Below the pieces are notes generated by a model, which was given only the letters and a program-made list of their open reading frames with translations, was not told the DNA's origin and made no database searches. A stretch of 5,383 nucleotides of DNA from Firmicutes bacterium UBA3910 (lineage in GTDB: Bacteria > Bacillota > Limnochordia > Darwinibacteriales > Darwinibacteriaceae). The number at the start of each line of letters is the position of its first letter. Position 1 is the first letter of the stretch. The position numbers and the translations under genes were made by a program. The stretch spans positions 1-5,383 of the forward strand of contig DGFC01000111.1 in assembly GCA_002391465.1 (NCBI GenBank), written 5' to 3'. Of the stretch, positions 1-3,975 are shown in pieces.

Positions 1-19
1 AGATGTGTATAAGAGACAG
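1..19 (+). other. Nextera transposon-end adapter remnant (left)
   Basis: The first 19 bases, AGATGTGTATAAGAGACAG, are exactly the Tn5 mosaic end with the Nextera extension used in tagmentation libraries. The same 19 bases occur as the reverse complement at the other end. This is sequencing-library sequence and not genome; genomic sequence starts at base 20. Confidence 0.97.
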
Positions 20-156
20 ACGCTGGGCCGGGCATGCCCCAGATGGGCCTCCGCGTAGGGTGTAACGCCGCAGACGTAGATACTTACCTCACCCTCTTTG
101 CGCGGGGCAAATTCTTCCTTTTTCTGGGTCAATGTATTGTATACGTAGATTTTCAC
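20..156 (-). CDS. cysS: Cysteinyl-tRNA synthetase, N-terminal fragment (cut by contig end)
   Basis: Class I aminoacyl-tRNA synthetase that charges tRNA-Cys with cysteine in the cytoplasm. Only the first 45 codons are present, because the rest lies beyond the left end. The frame starts at GTG (156-154), 8 nt after a strong SD (AAGGGAGGAG, 165-174). It reads [16 protein letters not shown], then after a short gap [19 protein letters not shown]. The Cys in VCGVTPY corresponds to a zinc ligand of the CysS active site, and HLGH is the class I HIGH signature. The YNTLT start is also typical of CysS. The gene is preceded by a T-box with a Cys specifier (176-432), which independently supports the assignment. 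The related ligase MshC has a similar CGxTPY...HLGHA motif, but a T-box and a Firmicutes setting favour CysS. Its neighbour upstream is ispDF on the same strand. Confidence 0.93.
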
Positions 157-164
157 CAGTTAAA

Positions 165-174
165 CTCCTCCCTT
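165..174 (-). promoter_or_regulatory. Ribosome binding site of cysS
   Basis: AAGGGAGGAG on the minus strand lies 8 nt before the GTG at 156-154. It sits just beyond the U-run of the T-box terminator. It fixes GTG as the cysS start, because no ATG is available at suitable spacing. Confidence 0.85.
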
Positions 175-175
175 C

Positions 176-214
176 AAAATAAAACGGCCCCAGTCTCTAC
201 AGAGACGTGGGCCG
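176..214 (-). terminator. T-box Rho-independent terminator before cysS
   Basis: On the minus strand CGGCCC (214-209) pairs with GGGCCG (190-185). After a two-base mismatch on each side, GTCTC pairs with GAGAC around a TGTA loop. TTTTATTTT follows. The upstream half is shared with the antiterminator, so this hairpin is the OFF state of the riboswitch. Confidence 0.9.
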
Positions 215-432
215 CGGTTCCACTCTGCTTCCAAAGGCACAACAAACAGACGCGCCTTGGCACTCAAACACGATAACGAGTGTACCGTCCAAGCCTACCC
301 CGGGCTCGCCGGATCGGTTGGAAGATCAGGGGTGCACTTCAGCCGCTTCCGCCTTAGGATGTTTCCAGCACGCCATCCCTCTCTGGAAGGCTTCCGAGCC
401 TACTCTCCCCGTCATCTCCGCTCTACAATTAC
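176..432 (-). ncRNA. T-box riboswitch, tRNA-Cys responsive, in the cysS leader
   Basis: A cis-acting leader that senses uncharged tRNA-Cys and allows read-through into cysS when charging is low. Visible landmarks on the minus strand, 5' to 3', are: the GAGAGTA loop-E type element (407-401); the conserved CAGAGAG distal Stem I motif (385-379) with GCTG (369-366); the specifier region GAAG-TGC-ACC with TGC at 336-334, a cysteine codon; the T-box sequence AGAGTGGAACCGCGG (226-212); and a terminator ending in TTTTATTTT (184-176). The variable base in TGGA would pair with a U discriminator, as expected for tRNA-Cys (UCCA end). GCAGAG before the T-box bulge can pair with CTCTGT inside the terminator arm, giving the alternative antiterminator. 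The 5' boundary is inferred from the promoter at 439-467. The specifier placement was made by eye, without a covariance model. Confidence 0.93.
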
Positions 433-438
433 AAAATC

Positions 439-467
439 ATTATACGCAACATCTAAATTGAAGTCAA
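439..467 (-). promoter_or_regulatory. Sigma-A promoter of the cysS T-box leader
   Basis: The minus strand shows TTGACT (467-462), a 17-nt spacer, and a perfect TATAAT (444-439). Start of transcription is expected near 432, giving a leader of about 275 nt before cysS. The -35 box contains the TGA stop codon of ispDF (466-464), so the promoter starts exactly where the upstream coding sequence ends. Confidence 0.87.
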
Positions 468-1597
468 TCACACAGGCTGACCACGGCAGCGGCGGCGATC
501 CCTTCTTCTCTGCCCACAAAACCGAGGCCCTCTGCCGTTGTGGCTTTAATGTTAATCCTCCCTGCGGCAATCCCGATTAGCTCAGCCAGCTTAGCTCGCA
601 TGGCGGCTTTGTAGGGAGAAAGTTTTGGCGCCTGCGCCATAATAGTCAGATCCACATTGTTTACCCGTAGCTTGTCCCTTTTCAGAAGTTCCAGCACCTC
701 GTGAAGAAGCTCCAGGCTGGAAATACCCTTGTAGCGGGGATCGATGTCCGGAAAGTGCTCGCCAATATCGCCTTTCCCCACTGCCCCCAGCATGGCATCC
801 ATTACGGCATGTACCGCCACATCCGCATCGGAATGGCCCGACAAACCCTTTTCCCAGGGTATTTCCACGCCACATAGAATTAGGGGGCGGTCTTCTACCA
901 AACGGTGCACATCCCAGCCGTAGCCCACAAAAAACGAGTTTGCTGTAGTCAGATCCTCGGGTGTGGTAATCTTGATATTGCCGTAATCACCGGAAACGAT
1001 GTAAACGGGCTTGCCCAGCTCCTCCAAAAGGGCACAGTCATCGGTGGCTATGAGGCCCCGCCGTTTCGCTTCTTGGTGGGCCCCTAAAATCAGCTCATAG
1101 GCAAAGGCCTGGGGCGTCTGCATAGCCCGGAGCTCGGGGCGGGGCAGGGGTTTTCTGACAAAGTCCTTTTCCACCTGTTTGATCGTATCCTTAACAGGTA
1201 CGCCTACCCCCACCGCACCGTGTTTTTGAACCGCCAGAAGTGCGCGGTAAACAATTTCGCTGGTGACGTAGGGCCTAGCCCCATCATGGATCAACACCCA
1301 ATCAGTGTCCTTCGATAGCGCCATAAGGCCGTTGTAAACGCTCTCCTGCCGCTCAGCCCCCCCGACCACAATCTTGGTGGGCTTGTCCCCAGCATACTCA
1401 GCCACTATTTCAGACATTACAGCCAAATCAACATCTCTGGCCACCACCACAAGCTCATCCACTTCTGGCAGGTGGGCAAAGAGTTCGAGGCTGTGGGCAA
1501 GCATGGGTTTACCGTCTAGGGAAAGCAGAACCTTGTTCCCCTCTGCTCCCATGCGCTTACCTGAGCCTGCCGCTGCAATGATAACCCCCGTTTTCAA
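464..1597 (-). CDS. ispDF: Bifunctional IspD/IspF: MEP cytidylyltransferase fused to MECDP synthase
   Basis: A 377-aa cytoplasmic enzyme carrying two steps of the non-mevalonate isoprenoid pathway: CTP + MEP to CDP-ME (IspD), and CDP-ME 2-phosphate to MECDP + CMP (IspF). IspD spans about residues 1-220: the P-loop-like IIAAAGSGKRMG (6-17) with R15 and K22, GGAERQESV (79-87), LIHDGARP (102-109), VPVKDT (133-138), RAMQTPQAF (157-165) and NIKITTPEDL (207-216). IspF spans about 223-377: GYGWDVH (225-231), GHSDADVAVHAVMDA (254-268), GDIGEHFPD (276-284), AQAPKL (321-326), KATTAEGLGFVGR (351-363). By alignment with E. coli IspF the metal ligands are D229, H231 and H263. The start is TTG (1597-1595), with SD AAGGGAGGT (1604-1612) about 6 nt upstream. 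Most Clostridia have separate ispD and ispF genes; here the frame runs uninterrupted with almost no linker. A terminator separates it from yacL. Confidence 0.96.
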   Translation of the reverse strand: MKTGVIIAAAGSGKRMGAEGNKVLLSLDGKPMLAHSLELFAHLPEVDELVVVARDVDLAVMSEIVAEYAGDKPTKIVVGGAERQESVYNGLMALSKDTDWVLIHDGARPYVTSEIVYRALLAVQKHGAVGVGVPVKDTIKQVEKDFVRKPLPRPELRAMQTPQAFAYELILGAHQEAKRRGLIATDDCALLEELGKPVYIVSGDYGNIKITTPEDLTTANSFFVGYGWDVHRLVEDRPLILCGVEIPWEKGLSGHSDADVAVHAVMDAMLGAVGKGDIGEHFPDIDPRYKGISSLELLHEVLELLKRDKLRVNNVDLTIMAQAPKLSPYKAAMRAKLAELIGIAAGRINIKATTAEGLGFVGREEGIAAAAVVSLCD

Positions 1598-1618
1598 GCA
1601 AAAACCTCCCTTAGACAG

Positions 1619-1651
1619 AAAAAAAGGCCCGATGAACGCGCATCAGGCCTT
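1619..1651 (-). terminator. Rho-independent terminator between yacL and ispDF
   Basis: On the minus strand AAGGCC-t-GATG (1651-1641) pairs with CATC-g-GGCCTT (1634-1624) around a CGCGTT loop, followed directly by seven Ts (1625-1619). It lies 12 nt after the yacL stop. There is no T-run on the plus strand, so it works only leftward. It should end most carD-yacL transcripts before ispDF. Confidence 0.9.
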
Positions 1652-1663
1652 CTCTGACTAAAT

Positions 1664-2746
1664 TTAAAGTGCCCGTTCCATAGACTTGGGCTTAGCGAAA
1701 ATCATCCGCCCGGCTGCCGTCTGCAGAACGCTGGTCACTAAAACACCAACTGTCTGCCCGATGTAGCGGCGTCCGCCATCCACAACGATCATGGTCCCGT
1801 CGTCCAGGTAAGCAACACCCTGACCCTGTTCTTTGCCGTCTTTAATCACGTTAACCTTTAACTCTTCGCCCGGCAGTACGACAGGTTTAACCGAGTTGGC
1901 CAGTTCATTTATGTTTAGTACGGGCACGCCATGTAGTTCGCATACCTTGTTCAGGTTGTAGTCGTTCGTAACAACCTTACCGTTCAGTTCCTTGGCCAGC
2001 TTCACCAATTTGGTGTCCACCTCAGTCACATCTTCATAGTCCTGTTCCAAAATACGCACAGTGGAATAGGGCTCCTTTTGGATCTTGTTGAGGATATCCA
2101 AACCCCTGCGGCCTCGATTCCGCTTCAAAACGTCGGAAGAATCGGCAATGTGCTGCAGTTCTTCCAAAACGAAACCGGGTACGATCAAATCCCCTTCCAG
2201 AAAACCGGAACGGGTAATGTCCGAGATCCTCCCGTCGATGATGACGCTGGTATCAAGAATTTTGGGGGCCGCTTGACCTGTTAATCCCTGGCGTTTGCGG
2301 ATATGGCTTGAGGAACGAAAAAAGACCTGTAGAAAGTCCTCCCTTTTCCTCAAACCAACAATCAAACCAAGGGAACCAAACACAAGCCCGAAAAAGATCG
2401 GTGCATACACTCCCACAACTGGGATCCGCGCAACAGGAAGGGAAATGACCAATCCCAGCAGCCAGCCAATCACCAGGCCGACTAAACCGCCCAACAGATC
2501 CGTAATGGGTGTTTTGACTAAAGCACGGACAATGCTGTTAAAACCCATTTGCAATCCTTTGAATACGGGCAGCGCCACAACCACACCTAACAAAGTGCCC
2601 ACGAGAGCAAACACACCGATTAAATAGTTATCAATAAATCCAGCCACAACACCGGTTTTCAACACAAATAAGGCACCAGAATAACCGAGAAACCCACCAA
2701 TCAACCCTAACACAATCCTAACGAGTAAGACCAAACTACGCTTCAC
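1664..2746 (-). CDS. yacL: Membrane PIN-TRAM domain protein (YacL family)
   Basis: A predicted membrane-anchored RNA-cleaving or RNA-binding protein of unknown physiological target. The 360-aa frame has four hydrophobic segments at about 5-30, 39-62, 83-105 and 109-132. A basic linker (KRQ at 161-163 region) follows, then a PIN nuclease-like domain from about 162 to 280 with the expected acidic residues: D165 in ILDTSVIIDGR, E195/E196 in VLEELQ, D234 and D262 in TNDYNL. A TRAM domain (about 293-357) starts at GEELKV and contains the GQGVAYLDDGTMIVV stretch; TRAM domains bind RNA. Length and architecture match B. subtilis YacL, which has the same neighbours (disA, ispD). The longest frame begins at GTG 2746-2744, but that codon lies inside its only SD (GGGAGGTGA), so TTG at 2734-2732 is the more credible start, giving 356 aa. 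There is no visible promoter in the 105 nt after carD, so cotranscription with carD is likely. Confidence 0.94.
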   Translation of the reverse strand: MKRSLVLLVRIVLGLIGGFLGYSGALFVLKTGVVAGFIDNYLIGVFALVGTLLGVVVALPVFKGLQMGFNSIVRALVKTPITDLLGGLVGLVIGWLLGLVISLPVARIPVVGVYAPIFFGLVFGSLGLIVGLRKREDFLQVFFRSSSHIRKRQGLTGQAAPKILDTSVIIDGRISDITRSGFLEGDLIVPGFVLEELQHIADSSDVLKRNRGRRGLDILNKIQKEPYSTVRILEQDYEDVTEVDTKLVKLAKELNGKVVTNDYNLNKVCELHGVPVLNINELANSVKPVVLPGEELKVNVIKDGKEQGQGVAYLDDGTMIVVDGGRRYIGQTVGVLVTSVLQTAAGRMIFAKPKSMERAL

Positions 2747-2752
2747 CTCCCA
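2744..2752 (-). promoter_or_regulatory. SD of yacL that argues for a downstream TTG start
   Basis: GGGAGGTGA on the minus strand is an eight-of-nine match to AGGAGGTGA, but it contains the GTG (2746-2744) that opens the longest frame. A ribosome bound here would initiate several bases further on. TTG at 2734-2732, in frame, is the first start-type codon at workable distance (about 11 nt from GGAGG). Confidence 0.6.
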
Positions 2753-2851
2753 CTTGAAAAACTCTGCGATAGTTTAGCTCGTTCAAGATGTAGTATTACC
2801 GATTTGGTCCGGGGTATTCTTGTTTCCAAGAAACTAACCTATTTTCACCTC
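2747..2851 (-). other. carD-yacL intergenic spacer, no gene seen
   Basis: This 105-nt spacer holds a small hairpin, TTCTTG-GAAA-CAAGAA (2832-2817), with a GNRA-type loop but no T-run, so it is not a terminator. A perfect SD, AGGAGGTGA (2853-2845), overlaps the carD stop and has no start codon at proper distance. I see no convincing promoter and no supported coding sequence. Confidence 0.5.
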
Positions 2852-3346
2852 CTATTCGTCCTTGTCTTCCTCTTTAAAGAAGCTCTCGATCTTGGCCATA
2901 ACTTCTTCCTCGGTAGAATTTTGAGCGATAACCAATTCGCTCACTAAAATCTGCCTGGCCGTATCGAGCATCTTCTTTTCCCCGGTGGAAAGGCCTTTGT
3001 CGTTATCACGGATAGTAAGATTACGCACAACTTCCGCGACTTCAAAAATGTCCCCGCTTTTGATTTTCTCCATGTTAGCACGATAGCGCCTATTCCAATT
3101 GCTGGACATAGCGCTCTTCTCCTGCCCCAGGATTTCATAAACGCGGGCAACTTCTTCGTCGCCGATTACCTCGCGCACACCCAGACTTTCAGCTGAATCC
3201 ATGGGAATCATCACTTTCATATCGCCGATGGGCAGCGCCATAATATAATACTTCTGTTTTTCCCCTAAAACTTCCCGTTCCTCAATGGCAACGATGACGC
3301 CAGCACCGTGCATTGGATAAACAACATTATCACCTACGTTGTACAA
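2852..3346 (-). CDS. carD: CarD/CdnL family RNA polymerase-binding regulator
   Basis: CarD-type proteins bind the RNA polymerase beta subunit and stabilise the open promoter complex, often at ribosomal RNA promoters. This 164-aa protein has the whole family plan. The N-terminal RNA polymerase-interaction domain covers about 1-65 and begins VGDNVVYPMHGAGVI, followed by IEERE, YYIMALP and MKVMIPM. The helical DNA-contacting domain covers about 66-155 with SNWNRRYRANMEK; W84 matches the conserved tryptophan that wedges into the minor groove in mycobacterial CarD. KGLSTGEKKMLDTA and LVSEL close the domain, and the tail is acidic (KEEDKDE). The start is TTG at 3346-3344, set by AAGGAGGG (3361-3354) 7 nt upstream. 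A leader of about 90 nt with an inverted repeat precedes it. The gene is divergent from the small plus-strand gene and reads toward yacL. Confidence 0.96.
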   Translation of the reverse strand: MYNVGDNVVYPMHGAGVIVAIEEREVLGEKQKYYIMALPIGDMKVMIPMDSAESLGVREVIGDEEVARVYEILGQEKSAMSSNWNRRYRANMEKIKSGDIFEVAEVVRNLTIRDNDKGLSTGEKKMLDTARQILVSELVIAQNSTEEEVMAKIESFFKEEDKDE

Positions 3347-3353
3347 CCGCGAA

Positions 3354-3361
3354 CCCTCCTT
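3354..3361 (-). promoter_or_regulatory. Ribosome binding site fixing the TTG start of carD
   Basis: AAGGAGGG on the minus strand ends 7 nt before TTG at 3346-3344. The spacing is ideal. The first in-frame ATG would remove VGDNVVYP, the conserved start of the family, so TTG is the start. Confidence 0.88.
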
Positions 3362-3363
3362 AT

Positions 3364-3415
3364 ATCAACTCCTCATGTATGTTACCAAGGTAGTCAATGT
3401 GTTAACGGAGTTGAT
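3364..3415 (-). repeat. Inverted repeat in the carD leader
   Basis: ATCAACTCC and GGAGTTGAT are perfect 9-bp complementary arms (3364-3372 and 3407-3415) separated by 34 bp. In the carD mRNA the second arm ends 2 nt before the SD. It could be a leader hairpin or a spaced operator. There is no T-run, so it is not a terminator. Confidence 0.6.
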
Positions 3416-3434
3416 CTTGATCTACCAGGTTCTT

Positions 3435-3469
3435 ATTATAAATTTATCACTTTCGCCCCTTAAAGTCAA
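3435..3469 (-). promoter_or_regulatory. Probable carD promoter
   Basis: The minus strand has TTGACT (3469-3464), 17 nt, then TAAATT (3446-3441) preceded by TGA, an extended -10 arrangement. A perfect TATAAT (3440-3435) follows immediately but has a weak -35 at normal spacing (TTAAGG). Either would start transcription about 75-90 nt before carD. It lies back to back with the plus-strand promoter at 3501. Confidence 0.6.
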
Positions 3470-3500
3470 ACAAACTGAATTTTTCCCACTGATTCGTAAC

Positions 3501-3530
3501 TTGACAATCGTTTTTGTGAACAATTATAAT
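3501..3530 (+). promoter_or_regulatory. Consensus sigma-A promoter of the small Cys-rich gene
   Basis: TTGACA (3501-3506) and TATAAT (3525-3530) are both perfect, with an 18-nt spacer. Transcription should start near 3537, about 37 nt before the ATG at 3574. The ATG at 3529 overlaps the -10 box and therefore cannot be the start of the protein made from this promoter. Confidence 0.9.
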
Positions 3531-3558
3531 GAAACAAGAATGTCAGGCACAATTGGCG

Positions 3559-3565
3559 AGGGGAG
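3559..3565 (+). promoter_or_regulatory. Ribosome binding site of the small Cys-rich gene
   Basis: AGGGGAG lies 8 nt before ATG 3574-3576. With the promoter position this sets the start, rejecting the longer reading from 3529. Confidence 0.8.
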
Positions 3566-3573
3566 AGAGTGGA

Positions 3574-3975
3574 ATGAACAAGCAAGTTACTACTTGTCAG
3601 CACTTTCAAGAAACGGTGGAACAAAATCTAGTCCGTCATTACAGTATCCTTGACATCATCGGTAAGTTTCAGGACACCAATGCCCGCATCAACAGAGCTC
3701 TTTTCCGGGCAGTAACCGCTTGTGGTTGCGTAAAAATCAATGCCGCCAAACAGGTTTTACCCGACGATTGTTCCTTTGAGAACATCCGCGAACACCTTCA
3801 ATCTCATGTAGAGGGCAAACTCTGTGAGAACTGCCTGGAGGTTTTAGAAGCGGAAGTGGGTCAAAACCTGTTTTATTTAGCCGGTTTGTGCAATGCCTTA
3901 GGTCTTGATCTAGAAGAGATCATTGACAAAGAGAACCAACGGGTCAGCACGTTGGGCATTTTCCATCTCCGCTAG
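3574..3975 (+). CDS. Small Cys-rich protein, conserved-hypothetical type, MazG-like C-terminus
   Basis: A 133-aa soluble protein of unknown function. It has no signal peptide or membrane segment and is largely helical by composition. It carries two cysteine pairs, CGC (50-52) and CENC (84-87), plus C8, C66 and C106; the two pairs could bind a metal. The C-terminal part, EVGQNLFYLAGLCNALGLDL followed by EEIIDKE and TLGIF, resembles the last helices of MazG-like pyrophosphohydrolases, but the catalytic EExxE part of that family is not evident. From memory, similar proteins beside disA and carD in Peptococcaceae-type Clostridia are labelled DUF1573 or MazG-like; I cannot check this here. The gene has its own consensus promoter and a good SD. 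It is divergent from carD and convergent with disA, sharing the CTAG at the stops. The reading frame is well supported; the function is not. Confidence 0.85.
   Translation: MNKQVTTCQHFQETVEQNLVRHYSILDIIGKFQDTNARINRALFRAVTACGCVKINAAKQVLPDDCSFENIREHLQSHVEGKLCENCLEVLEAEVGQNLFYLAGLCNALGLDLEEIIDKENQRVSTLGIFHLR

Noticed and set aside
34..580. Plus-strand open frames at 34-276, 207-461 and 257-580
   Set aside because: They are antisense to the cysS start, the T-box leader and the ispDF end. They have no SD and no family-like motifs, and they contradict well-supported minus-strand features.
2743..2829. A 28-codon minus-strand micro-ORF starting TTG and ending in the yacL SD
   Set aside because: The only SD nearby (2853-2845) is 15 nt from its TTG, too far, and the peptide has no recognisable feature. 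Its stop overlap with yacL is suggestive of coupling but not enough.
2817..2832. Hairpin TTCTTG-GAAA-CAAGAA as a carD terminator
   Set aside because: The stem is short and A/T-rich, and no T-run follows on the minus strand.
591..3150. Other open frames inside ispDF, yacL and carD (for example 591-875 minus, 905-1087 plus, 1374-1661 plus, 2295-2627 plus, 2944-3150 minus)
   Set aside because: All lie wholly or almost wholly within confidently identified genes in other frames. None has a recognisable domain.
3529..3573. ATG at 3529 as start of the small Cys-rich protein
   Set aside because: It overlaps the perfect TATAAT, so it lies upstream of the transcript start; ATG 3574 has an SD at 8 nt.
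3339..3653. Plus-strand open frame across the carD-small gene intergenic region
   Set aside because: It runs through both divergent promoters and out of frame with the small gene; it has no SD and no protein-like composition.
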